NCBI RefSeq assembly: GCF_037975245.1
Contig: NC_092568.1
Location: 41,531,631 to 41,591,630 of the forward strand
From: Apostichopus japonicus
Taxonomy: Eukaryota > Echinodermata > Holothuroidea > Aspidochirotida > Stichopodidae
Length of the DNA stretch: 60,000 nucleotides
Reading direction: 5' to 3'
Shown piece by piece: positions 35,176-46,588 of this stretch (its first letter is position 1; every line of letters begins with the position of its first letter). The notes under the pieces are model-generated. The model was not told where the DNA came from. It saw nothing but the letters and a program-made list of their open reading frames with translations, and did not search any database. The position numbers were made by a program, and so were the translations under genes.

Positions 35176-36592
35176 CTGTTTCAAAATGATCAGAGGAGAT
35201 GTTTATACACGGTAGATATGACAGCCGTGGATCTGCCTCCATGACTCACATAGTGTACAATAATAAATCAATTCCCTCAGAGAAATGGAGCGTACAGAGT
35301 CAGGGGGTCTTACTTTCTTGTTCTATTCCCCATCGGTATGGAAAAGTGAAGAATGAGTTAAGCTGTCTGGTAAAATTATCCAACACGGGCTTGACCGTCG
35401 CCGCTGCTAATAGAGTCTTAAGGTTTAGAGCTGTCTGGGATATTTATTTCAACAAATCATGACACGTCATCATCCAAATATGTAGTCTCCTTAAGATAGA
35501 CCCGGAGGAGTTTTGACAGTAATGGAGAAAGAAAGTGGTGTTATCTTCTCTAGATGGCTCAAATCCAAATGGAATGTGAGAGGCTGAGAGAAGAACTGTA
35601 TATAACTGGTAGTAAGTATTAAACTCTGAACACACAGATTATGCAGAGGATAAAATAACTATTTCAGAAGATCAGGGTTGGTACGCAACAAAGAGTTAAA
35701 ATTTAATGTACTGTAGCCTCAAACAGTATTATAACACACAAACGTATCAGTTCCTGCGCAAGTCAAGAATTTATTATCTGTGGATGTCTTCATTTGTCGT
35801 ACGCACAAGATCCAGTACAATTCCTTTTTGAGTGTACACTCTTAAAGCACCAACATTGTCACATCCAGGCATGAACAAGTGTTCCAACACACCTTTTAAC
35901 TGCTAGCTAGCTTGTTACAAAATGACATACACTTTAGTACATCACCATTATAGAAACACAACAGATATTAATTCCTGTCAATATATTCCACGAGTAATCT
36001 AAACATGATGATCCTTGGTTGTCAGAATATTCATGCATTTCTTTGATTACTACAACGATTGAATTACATACGCAGTGTTGCTCTCAATGCTACTGCAGCA
36101 GCTTCAGTATTAACTATTCACTGCGGTAGTAACAAACAGACTCTAAAGAATATATGCAATGCATAAATTACCAAAACGAATGCTGTTCTTTAAATTCCGT
36201 GAATAAAATTAGTTTGTAGTGCTGACAAGTGCTTTGATACAGTTCATACGTAGAGCTATAGAACGTGAACTGAGAAATCCAGTGCTGTTTGTCTAGTACA
36301 ACTAAGGCAGCGCTACATGTAATACTAAACATAACATTTCAGTTGTGAAATAGAATTATAGGCCGAATTGACAGAATCAATATTAATACCAGCCTGCCAG
36401 CAGATTTCTCTTTAGCCTTCTATAGTAGCTGTACTAAAGATCGGACTGGCTGTTATGGTGGCTACTGTATTGTTTATTAATAAACTGTTACCATTCCACA
36501 CTGTATATATATGCATCAATTCTGCACTACAGTCACCCATTTCATTCATTCAGTGTTTACAGCAAGTGCTGCTACATACTGTGATATTACAG
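35176..36592. other. Upstream intron or 5' flank
   Basis: A locally CpG-richer patch near 35390-35410 lies just upstream of the N-terminal exon and might be promoter or 5' UTR. The ORF at 35199-35462 (plus) is unsupported. Confidence 0.35.
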
Positions 36593-36706
36593 TTACAGGT
36601 GATGCATGGGGTGTTATGGGGGTGTTTGTCATGTACCAATGTATTATTCAGCAGGACAGTGTGGAAAAACCATTAAGATACTTTAACAATGAATACCAGC
36701 ATGATG
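36593..36706 (+). CDS. Candidate internal exon, unknown product (114 nt)
   Basis: Acceptor actgtgatattacag and strong donor GATG|gtgagt enclose 37 codons in phase 1-1: it reads TGDAWGVMGVFVMYQC, then IIQQDSVEKPLRYFNNEYQHD. A second AG at 36597-36598 could serve instead. The peptide has a short hydrophobic stretch but no recognised family. It is on the plus strand, opposite to the EML-like gene, with no partner exon found. Confidence 0.28.
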
Positions 36707-37001
36707 GTGAGTATCAAGTTCTACTGTAAATTATTAATTTGAGTTGATCAGTGCTATCTGTGATCTGTATGCTCTCATACAATTACATCACAAAGATGCC
36801 TCCTATGATTGTTGTGTACATAATGTCTATTGAAATGAGCAGAAAGCATAGATCTATCTTAATTCTTTGTTTTGCTATACAATGAATACTACAAAATAGA
36901 TTGCAAAAGCATAGTATTTAAAATGTCATAATAAGGTTGAGACAAGTTCATGCATACAGTACAAGGAAACAGGAAATGAACATAATGGAGATTTGAAGGG
37001 G

Positions 37002-37820
37002 TTAAAGCAGCATTTTGCGTTTGGCTGCTTTTTTCCACCTTTTTAACATGTGCATCGATTTTTTTACATGTATCAATCATAAAACAGCAAACTAAGATAC
37101 CATCCAAGTTTCACCCTGCCAAGAGCGTTAATTAGCGAGTAATTAACGATTTATATCGATAACGAGTAAAAGTGTCCTCGACAAAGTTTTCATATCTCCA
37201 AATCCACTAGTTTGAATTCCACCAATCAGTGAATAGTATGTTTATTCATGAGCATTTTGCGTTTGGTCGCCGTTTTCTACTTTTTTGACATGTCCATCGA
37301 GTTTTTTACATACATCAAATCACAAAACAGCAAATTAAGATATTAGCCAAGTTTTTCCCTGCCAAAAACGTTAATTGGCGAGTAATACACATACAAAATT
37401 AAATCGCATTCAGTTCCCAAACCCACTAGTTTGAATTCAACCAATCAGAGATGCAGGTTTAGTTATGAGCCATTGCTAAAAATAGATTCAAGACTTTGCG
37501 TTGGTACAATCAGGTTGTTATGCAACTCTCCAGTACAACTGCCATATAGACTGTACACAAATCAAGCGTGGTGTTATATTAAGTATCTGTCAATGACGTT
37601 CGTAGTGTTTAAATATTCATATTATGGGCGAGGTTTATTGGGTTCCCAACGGAAAATATCTTGGAGAACAACAAAGATGAAAGTTGCAATTTTTTCGACT
37701 TTTATGCCACCATTTGAAGTAAAATATAAATAGATAAGCTAGTTATGTATGTCGTTATGGCATAGTGGAGTCAGTGAGGTTGAGAAATATCATAGTCGAG
37801 GACGCAAAATGCTGCTTTAA
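37002..37820. mobile_element. TTAA-bounded TIR element, 819 bp
   Basis: A perfect 19-bp terminal inverted repeat, TTAAAGCAGCATTTTGCGT at the left (37002-37020) and its reverse complement at the right (37802-37820), defines the element. TTAA at both extreme ends may be a target duplication of piggyBac type, or simply part of the repeat. The left part is a direct duplication of about 245 bp (from 37007 and from 37251) sharing gcattttgcgtttgg, ttttttacat, aaaacagcaaa, gcgttaatt and actagtttgaattc. It encodes no transposase; the ORF at 37431-37733 is incidental. Confidence 0.85.
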
Positions 37821-37960
37821 TACAGTAAGGTGAACAGATGTGAGGGATATGTGTCCACACATCTACATAGCACCTCTCTCCAAGATTACAAAGTGCTTGA
37901 GGAAATTCCATTGTCTTAGGTTCTAGGAAATAAGATATGATTTTAACAGTTTTTTTTATG

Positions 37961-38260
37961 AAAGGCATTAAAGACTCGTCCCAAACCACCCTCTGAAAAA
38001 AGTTAACTTTCCGTTGCCTGCAAGTTAAGGTTTTTAATTGTCCAGGCTACAAAATGTCTATCGCTGATATGTACACTGTGTTGTGGGTATTGACGGTAGC
38101 TGCATGTATTGACACTTTTGTCTAATTACCAACAGTAGGGAGCTGTGTGTGTATTTTCTGGGATCGATGGTGGTGTCTATCACTTCTGTTACACCTCATT
38201 CGATCTCGGTCAGATTACCGGCAACAGACGTTTCTTTGTGTGTGAGTCGTCAATCCCTTT
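37961..38260 (+). mobile_element. TIR repeat AAAGGCATTGAAGACTCG, copy 2
   Basis: 300 bp, the most diverged of the three copies: left end aaaggcattaaagactcg, right end gagtcgtcaatcccttt. It shares ggatcgatggtggtgtct, gttacacctcattcga and cagattaccggca with copy 1. It lies 140 bp beyond the TTAA-bounded element. Confidence 0.78.
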
Positions 38261-39016
38261 AAGTTGTCCAGTAGAGGAAGCATAATGCACATCTGAAGAA
38301 CAAATATTTCCAAACAGTTGAAACTACTGATAAGACACAGGTGTATAGACTTCTGAATGGCACAGTACCATCTCGTCCATTTTGACACTTCTCGATGTCA
38401 AAATTGACCAAACTCATCCACAACTCATCCCTTACCCCCTTATTTTATAGCTTAACTGGCACAGACAATCTCGTCCGCTAGGCTGGTCACAAAAGCATCA
38501 TCCCTCCCGGACCGAAACTTGTCCGCCGCAAAACTAATCGGATTAGCGACTTAATAACAATGAGTAATTTTGGTTTGAAACATTTCAATACCTGAGAGTG
38601 ATTTCTAACATTTTATCAGGAAAATTGGGTTATGTTTCGCGTAATCATGAAGCCCCAGGGAGAGTCTGTAATGTCTCTCAAATTGTTCGTCGAGTTCCTG
38701 GCAGCCTAGCATTGAAATATAATTGTTACTCTATAGCAACGGTGGTTAGGCAGGCATACTTTTTAATCTACAGTACAGTTGTAGCCTTGTTATAGGTCAG
38801 GTAAACTAACTAAAGCGAAGCGCAGAGTAAATAAAGTGATTGGAAAACGGTACGAAAAAGAAAGATGCCTTTCCATGCATTAAATAAACACAAAGCAGGC
38901 TAGCACATACAGATCATTTGCCCATGATGTCTTGTATACTACTAGGCCCATATTTTGTTGGTGCAATATATTATTCAGTCAGCCATTTTTAGATTTTGAA
39001 GAATTGGAGGAAAGAG

Positions 39017-39108
39017 GGCAGTGACCTTAGAGGGGGGTCATTAGGGGCGAAGTGCAAGAATGAGCGCAGTGACCTTAGAGGGGGGTGATTGGGGGCGAAG
39101 TGCAAGAA
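39017..39108. repeat. 48-bp tandem duplication
   Basis: Two near-identical copies of gcagtgaccttagagggggg followed by gggcgaagtgcaagaa. Confidence 0.9.
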
Positions 39109-39441
39109 CGATACCAGATCTTATACTCTAGGGTAGATCAGAGTATGTATGTCTGTAGGAGACAGGTACAAGGTGAAAATGATTTAAATTACTTTATCAG
39201 ACTAAATTTATCAAACGGCCCTTCTCCTATTCCCAGGAGGCAGGAAAGGATTTGGGAGGGATCCGAGTAGTTGTCAGGATTCACGTTTAAATTGTTTCAT
39301 ATCAGCTTAATGCAAATTCCAACATATGCAGACGATAATGTCACTCATAGAACGTTAGTTATCTCTGCCTGTATAGAACCACAAAGCTCTATAACAACAG
39401 ACAGGGTCAATTATATTGTATTTTATTCCTTCATTGTAAAT

Positions 39442-39512
39442 TGTATGTTCTGTACAAGCTTCTATTGTATGTACTGTACAGGCTTATATTGTATGTACTG
39501 TACAGGCTTCTA
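39442..39512. repeat. 27-bp tandem repeat (tgtatgtactgtacaggctt)
   Basis: Three units; the core tgtactgtaca is palindromic. The unit length is a multiple of three, so an overlapping ORF (39271-39618) shows a repeated CMYCTGLY-like motif without coding meaning. Confidence 0.85.
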
Positions 39513-42500
39513 TTGTCACTATGTCTGTTTATTTTTATATTTTCACACCATCTGGCTTATAAGTCATGTTACTTTCGTTACTTTGAAGGTCAGAATCAAT
39601 ATTCTGACACAACAATGATGGGTGCTTTGATATTTAGCTCTCATATGCTTCATCAAATATCATATATGGTTAACACATATTGACTTTGATCATTGACAGT
39701 AAACCCTCAGGGTCAAGGGTTATTTATTTGTTCCTTTTTAAATAATATTTAAATTTTAAATAATTTTTAATAAGATTTCATTTGCACAAGGTACAAACAT
39801 GAACGTAGTAAAGACTTCATGAGTGATAAATGTTTAGGATCCCAGTAGACTTGGTTACTCTGGTACTGCTGGTTTTACTCTTAATAACTGCATGTAGAAG
39901 TATCCTGTATTAATACATCTTATAGCCTGATTGACATCTACTGTACCGCAGGGTAAATATAATAATATACGGAAGGTTGCTAAAACCTGACCGACCAATA
40001 GACTAAAACACTGACTAAAGATCTCATCAATGTTATAGACTTACTATTAATGTAACATAGCTTTGGTTCACTTGTACATTAAGCTAGGTATGAGGTGAAA
40101 CAAGAATCTATTGATTTAGAGATTTCAGTTTACAATTAAAGCCATAGAGTTTGGGAACTAAATGTAGATGTGTTGTATGAAATTGAAGTTTTATCAACTC
40201 TTGCAACAATACAAATTAAGCTGTGTGGCTGCCATGGGGGGGGGTTGTTATACACCACCTCCATTTGATAACCACACAAAACATCAAAATGCAGTAATAT
40301 TAGCAAAACCTTGTATTAATAACAGACCTAATTTAGGCTAAATTTGACTCAAAATACAGGTTTTACCAGCTAAAAGCTGTTCACTGTTGTAATGGTGAGG
40401 ACCTACAGATCTCCCTCCCTACATGGTGAGTTGGTTTCAACAACCCTGGAGGGCTACACACCCCACTTTGTACACCCTATTTGCCCCTGAGTTGCATTGC
40501 TGTAACTACAGTACTTGTATATGTAATGCTACATTAGATATCCTGATGCTGATAGCATTGAGTATCCCATATGCAACTGATAGTTTTGTTTACATAATCA
40601 TATGCATGCTGTAAACTTTGGCTTATAAATGCTTATAATTTACATCTTACAATTTTAACTACCTTTCTTTTCCTTAATATCTACTGTAGCCTATCTGGCT
40701 GTCAATGTTCACAAGACTTCTTTTTTTTTTTTGCCTCATGGTTTTATCCAGTGTTATCTCCTTGCCTCATCTCATCTAGCATTCTGTCCTCACAGAGGAG
40801 ATGCATGCAGACTCTCTTTCTCTTACCACAGTGAGATGCCAAAGCTATTATATCTCAGATGTCTCATAACTGAAGCAGGTAGAAGGAAAGGCTCACAGTT
40901 GGAGGGGGGGGGGGGGGAGACAGAAGACACGCAACAAACTAGAAACAAGAGAATCTATCTGACAGTGTTTGACAACTTCAAAATAATTGGCTCAGTATCG
41001 TTTGCACCTCGATGATAACGATGTGGGAAGACAAACATTTTGATAACGGTAGTACGCTGGTCAGTTACTACTAGGAGAGCATGTCACTATTATTGCATGT
41101 GTATTGTAAAGACTAAGGTAATAACTAACAGATTAAAGGCGAGAGAGATAATCAGCCTCTGATGGATTGAGAATATAAACTCACAGAATTACGGAATGCT
41201 GCTATCTCATCAGTTAACTTTCAATTTCATAAACAATGTCACTAGACTACGGAAGATGAAATTGCTGAGCATGAATGCATACATTTGATGACAAAAGTGT
41301 TCCAGAAAATGTGGTTTAGATTGCAACCACGTTGTCTTACAGTATACTTGAGCATTGGCTGATACAGAATCTAACAATGTCACATCGCTAACCAAATATT
41401 TTACATCCTATGTGGCATTTATCTATAATTCTGGAAGGAACACATGTATGCACATAATTTGATTTTAGATATGCTATATTTAGTCATTATTGGTCTTTAT
41501 TAGTGGTCACTCCTTCATTCACAGAGTTACAATACTGAATAGTGTGTAGATTGAAAGTGCAAATCAGCAGAAGTGCTTGAAAGATGCTCAGATTGTATTG
41601 TCATTGTGTGTGGTTAGTTTGAATAAACTATCATGTGATGTACTCATTTTGAAATGCGTGGGGGGGGGGGGGGGGACAAGAAACCGAACAACAACATTTA
41701 TGATTTAAGATGTCAGAAGTAAGAGTGATCCTTGATATTCCTGCATTAGATACGAGATAAGAGATGAATAAGAGCAAGATGGCTATGGAGGATAGTTGGA
41801 TATATATTCAGTAGAATGTAGGAGAGACATTGTTAAAGGCTTAATAAGAACTGACCTATTCATAGTACAGGAGTGAAGAGAAAGTAAAAGTTTTAAAGCA
41901 AAGAGACAACTCAGGAACTACACAATAGTTTTAATACTACAAAATCATTGTACCGTATCTCGCTTCAAACACCATAGACAAAACTAATGAGTAATGACCT
42001 AATGTTTATGTTCAGAAGGACATTCAGTAGTACATTAAAACACTCTGCCATAACTTCAGTTCACTAACTGTATTGAACTTTAACATACCTGTACAAATTT
42101 TCCAATGTTAAAAATCTGAGAAGGTAGCTAAAACATGATTTCAAATTATATTCCACTACTGTAGTTCAGTAGTGTAGAGTATGTTACATGTGTTAAATAC
42201 AGATACTTGACAAGAATGAATACCATGCTATCAGCTACATACAATAATTTGTCATGGCAGGCCTGGCATTATACTAAATATTTGCTAATTAAGCTTCAAT
42301 CTTGTGAAAAGGTCTGTAAGACTCCTTAAACTTGCCTAATTTGACCATTTGACAATGTGAACAAGTATCTGGTGACCTTCTGAACATAACATCAAATTAT
42401 TGAAAAATAATGAACAATATTGTTATAAGTTGCTTCAAATTTAAAACATGTCTTTGGAACCCATTTTGGATCCTTATGTGAAATGTATCAGAAATGCCAA

Positions 42501-42703
42501 ATTAACGGGGAAAAACAAGGTCTGTGCTTGGCAGTTTAAACAGTGGGAATTCATATATATATTTAATGATAGTACAGTAATGAAGCTTAGACTTTAATGA
42601 ATAACACAACTTATGAAAGTCTTTTGCCGATTGAAAACACTAACTACTCTACCAAATATTCCAAACCTAACCTGGTTTGGATACTTATGAGCGATGAACT
42701 TAC

Positions 42704-42710
42704 CTGTCAT
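42704..42710 (-). CDS. Possible EML-like start exon (ATGACAG)
   Basis: On the minus strand the seven bases ATGACAG lie between a pyrimidine-rich acceptor-like tract ending cttcttcag and a consensus donor (gtaagttc). Read as a start, ATG ACA G leaves in phase 1, exactly what the exon at 35071-35175 needs; the junction would encode M-T-D. Splice signals are good, but seven bases cannot be tested by homology, and the 5' UTR is undefined. Confidence 0.3.
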
Positions 42711-43009
42711 CTGAAGAAGTAAAATACAGAAGGCTAGTTTATACCAACGGTCAAGATACACAAAGATATTGACAGCTCTATAGAATACACAACTAAACAC
42801 TTAGGGTCAATGATTGAGAAGGCAGAATGATTGGTGATGACACTGGTCAGTCAACAGGGGAGGTCAGTGTCAAAGGTTACAAGGTCACTCTAGAAACGGT
42901 AGAGTGAGGAGACAGGTAAGTCAGGAGCAAATTTAATCCTTCAAACCAGCAAATTAGGCTTTAAGTATGACAGATGTTAGTGTTAGCCTTTTTATTAGAC
43001 ATGTCTAAA

Positions 43010-43293
43010 GTCTACTTGTATCAGAGATCTTTAACTAATCTTAATCATTTTAAAAGCGATTTGAAAACACATATTTTCAAATGTTTAATATGAACACTTT
43101 CTACTTGTAATGTAATGTAAATATTTGCTCTTATGTTTTTAATTATTCCTTTTTATTCTTTGTATTGCTATTTTTAGTTACCTGGTGCAATTTTATGTAT
43201 TGTTTGATATCGTTTAGGTATTTATTTCTGTACAGCGCTTTGAGATTTTATTGGGAAGCGCTTTATAAGTAGCACATATTATTATTACTTGTA
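43010..43293 (+). mobile_element. LINE 3' end, severely truncated
   Basis: The final codons of a CR1/L2-like ORF2 are visible (FKSDLKTHIFKCLI then stop at about 43091), followed by a T-rich 3' UTR and the tail cgctttataagtagcacata with an ATT repeat. It matches in layout the end of the LINE at 9885-11095 (FKSRLKTYLF, then aggcgctatataaatgct). Everything upstream is missing. Confidence 0.75.
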
Positions 43294-46200
43294 ACATTTG
43301 TTAATTGATGTCATGGTAACTTGATCTCATCCTAGAAATGTAAGTATTGGTTTAATACAAAACCATCCAGGTTTGATCTACAATAGTACTTTTCAAATGC
43401 AGATTTGTCCAGAGCAGGGGCGAGCTCTGGGGACAATGATGGTACCAGACCCCTGTCAGCACTCTTCAATTTTCCTCAAATTTATTTTGAAAATTAGCAA
43501 ACACTTTTCTTATCCCATATTTCCCAGGACCCCTATTGTACTATTTCGACCCCTTAATTGACTACGGGAACTTGATGTGGCCCCCTGACTACTGTTCTGT
43601 CAGACCTGAACAAATAAAAACATTTGCAATCATCAAATTTAAATTGTGGGAACTTGTCCCCCACTACTTCTTTTTTCCCTAGAATGTACTGTCCCTCCCC
43701 TGTCTTCTTCTTCAGCACCTTTACTACAGTGAAACGCCTGTCTCTCCTATGCCTATCTTATTTATAGTGCAGTGTCTCTCTGTAGCGGTTCAACACACAG
43801 TGGTGCACTACAGTGTACTGGAGAATGTGCTGCTATTCCAAACATTCCATTCTGAGGTATTGTCTACAGCATGGAATGGGTTACAGTGTCTATTTTTACA
43901 CTTAGTCTGTAACAATCTTGTTAGCATAGATTGGGTTCCCACTAGTACAAGGTCTTTAAGACCCAGCATGTACATCAGCAGTACTGCAAACACACTCACT
44001 ATTAAATATCTTGTTAGCATAGGTGGGTTCCCACTAGTACAAGGTCTTTAAGACCTAGCATGTACATCAGTATTGCAAACACACTCACTATTGAACTGTT
44101 GACCATTCCTTCCCATCAGGTTAAACCCTCATGGATTAACTTGAAGGGAATTTTACTGAAATGCTCTCTGATTCAATCATCTTGTGAAGCACGATGTGCA
44201 TTCTACGATAAAATGAGATTGAAACCCTGACTCCAGCTGGAGATAGTAACGTCCTATTACAGTATGATATATTCCATCATATGGAAGTTTAGTATGTACT
44301 GTAACTTGGGATACAGTATACAGTACTACTACTACTGTACCTAGTGTGTAATAATAACATGTTTCACTCTACAATATCATAGAAAGGAATGAAAAACTTG
44401 AATATAAACAGTGCACACTGTTCTTTATTATGTTAGATTTGTTCACATGTTGGATTTAATTGACTTTTATTTAACATGTCTAATAAAGCTAAAGCTAATG
44501 AAAAGACAACACTATACAATTGTCAGTAAATCTATTAAAGCGAGCAAATCGGTTCTCTGGTTTAATTAATGTTGTGCATATAACTGCAAATAGACCCAAA
44601 TATACTCTTAGTTTAACTGTTTTGAAATTTGAAGTTTTCTCCAAACCAGGGTTGCTTTAGCCTTTCAATAATAGCTACAGTATTTGAACACAGAAAAACA
44701 AGTTAAATTGCAGACGTAATTTAATTTTGGTGAATTTCGCAATGTACATTTAACACATAAATCAGATACGATTACAATGTAAAATATATGTATATATATA
44801 CCAGAACTAACATCATAGTAGGGTAAGCAATTTCATCTTTACAAATATACCCATGTAAGAAAGGCTTTTGCAGCAAAGCAAATCTCAGATTTTAAATTGC
44901 TTGGAGATTTAGCAGCCAAAAAGTTTTTTTGTCTCCTATGTTCTAATGTGGTAACCATGTTTGAGAATGAGGAGGGGACAAGGTGAATGGGTCAGTTCTA
45001 AATCTGACTAAGAGGTCACCAGATAAGACACTGGGAAGTGAGAGTACTGGAACTCTGAGAAGACAGGTAAGTTTCTAGTGATGTGAGTTTACTGAGCCTG
45101 TAAATACTAATTCCCCTGCATAATTGCATCCATGTAACATTGGTCTATGCTACACCACACCCAAACAATATTTCACTAAACACACAATGTACAAGAAACT
45201 AGTACTGTAACATTTGCATATATGTAAAGAACATATAATCTGATTTCATGGCCATATGAGACATGTATTTACTTAGTAATATTTATGGCAAAATCTCATC
45301 TCTAGTCTCCAAGTTGAAACCTCAAACCACATATTAGAAGGAGAATTGCTAGCTAAAATGGGTACTAATTTCAACATTTCCTTTTTTTTGTCTTCAATTT
45401 TTTTATGTTTTACAAAACATACTGAGCCACAACAAACATGGTATGGTCAGGCCACCATCATCTTTATCAACTATGTATCAAATATTACTTCACCCAAACT
45501 TAATTGTAAAAGTTCAACTATTAATTTCTATTTAAATTCTATGGAATGAGGTTCTATCAATGAGCTAGCAGACACCTGGCACTCACCATACAGTATATAC
45601 TGTACCAGTGAAAATCATATGGTCAATGCCCTTTGGAGACTTAACATATTGAGAAACTAAACATATATGTTCTTTCACTGATGCTGGTGATATGTACTTC
45701 CATAATATAAATCCTTGGCATGTTTAACCATGTAACCTGAGAGCTACAGTACCTGTAAATCCAAACAGACATGCACGTCACTTGATTTAATGTTATTTAA
45801 AGCAATGCTCTCAGAAATCAATATTTCAGGGCAAGGGTATTGTTACATGTGAATTCACAGGCTTATCAACTTTTATCAGAGTGCCACACCTCAGATAAAG
45901 CTATTTCTCCTCAAATACACAGAAAGATTTGTTGTCAAGTTTCCGCTTATCTGGCTTTAAGTCACTGAACTTTTTGCTGAAAATACGGGAAAATGTTAAG
46001 TCTTTGGTGTATAAATCATTGTTCTTTACATCTTTATGCTTCTCTAACAATTAAGGCAGTTTTGATGAGCATTTTGTTATAAGAAACCAGACAAATCATT
46101 GACTGAAAATAATCTGTTTTTCTTAAATTATGTGCCTATTGACTATGACCCTAATGTATAAACTACAAAACTGTTCTTTTAAGTATGTTGCTATTATTAA

Positions 46201-46427
46201 ACTTCCTTTGATTTCATTTTTTCTCTAATCACCAACAGAAAAAACAAAGTGATGTAATCTGTTTTGTTTGCCTCATAAATTATTCAAATCTACAATGCTA
46301 GTTAACAGAGCATTATTACTGCCAATAAGCTCCCAATATTTGATCTTTCACAGAGCTAACCTGACCAAGAGGTAATGTAACACCTTACCTTGTTCTTTTG
46401 AGTTTTCCTCCATTTTTTTTCTCCCAG
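43294..46427. other. Gene-free stretch
   Basis: Apart from the tandem duplication at 43911-44093, no feature is supported. Plus-strand donor-like words (gagaagacag|gtaagt at about 45065) lack partners. TA run near 44787-44800. Confidence 0.35.
43911..44093. repeat. ~92-bp tandem duplication
   Basis: Two copies share atcttgttagcatag, gggttcccactagtacaagg, tctttaagacc and gcaaacacactcactatt. The second is shortened by a few bases, so the duplication is fairly recent. Confidence 0.93.
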
Positions 46428-46588
46428 TAATATGATTGATCAAGATCTGTCTGCCTGTCACTCCAAAAACTCCGAAGCGATAGACAATATTTTCTTGCAA
46501 CCAGACGATGCTGTTTATGTGAGAGTTTCTTTCTGTCAGTCCTTTACAATTCTACTGTACTCGCAGGATTACACACCATTCGGTTCAG
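46428..46588 (+). CDS. Candidate internal exon, unknown product (161 nt)
   Basis: A strong pyrimidine-rich acceptor (ccatttttttctcccag) and a donor (GGTTCAG|gtacga) enclose 53 open codons in phase 2-1: it starts MIDQDLSACHSKNSEAID after one codon and contains DDAVYVRVSFCQSF and LLYSQDYTPFGS. Base composition is less AT-rich than its surroundings. No family recognised and no neighbouring exon found. Confidence 0.3.

Larger units (their letters stand above)
38261..42703. other. Gene-free stretch or intron
   Basis: It contains two small tandem duplications (listed), a T run near 40721, and G runs at 40905-40918 and 41661-41675. A 27-nt minus-strand interval at 42089-42115 with good splice-like borders (ttctcag and gtatgt) is open in two phases (IFNIGKFVQ in phase 0), but neither fits the EML-like chain. 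Confidence 0.35.
6006..42710 (-). other. EMAP-like (EML) microtubule-associated protein gene, 5' half
   Basis: Gene-level entry for the exons listed separately. EML proteins bind microtubules; their N-terminal trimerisation coiled coil and basic Ser/Pro-rich linker precede a HELP motif and WD40 propellers. Here the coiled coil is in the exon at 33570-33749 and the linker is spread over four further exons at lower coordinates. The exon order gives donor/acceptor phases 1, 1, 1, 1, 2, 2, which all join without a stop. The HELP/WD40 part is not found and should lie past the left edge. The family call rests on the coiled coil; the linker exons are supported by splice sites, phase and composition. 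Which EML paralogue this is cannot be told. Confidence 0.75.

Noticed and set aside
37431-37733. 100-codon plus-strand ORF
   Set aside because: It lies wholly within the TTAA-bounded TIR element and has no transposase or other motif.
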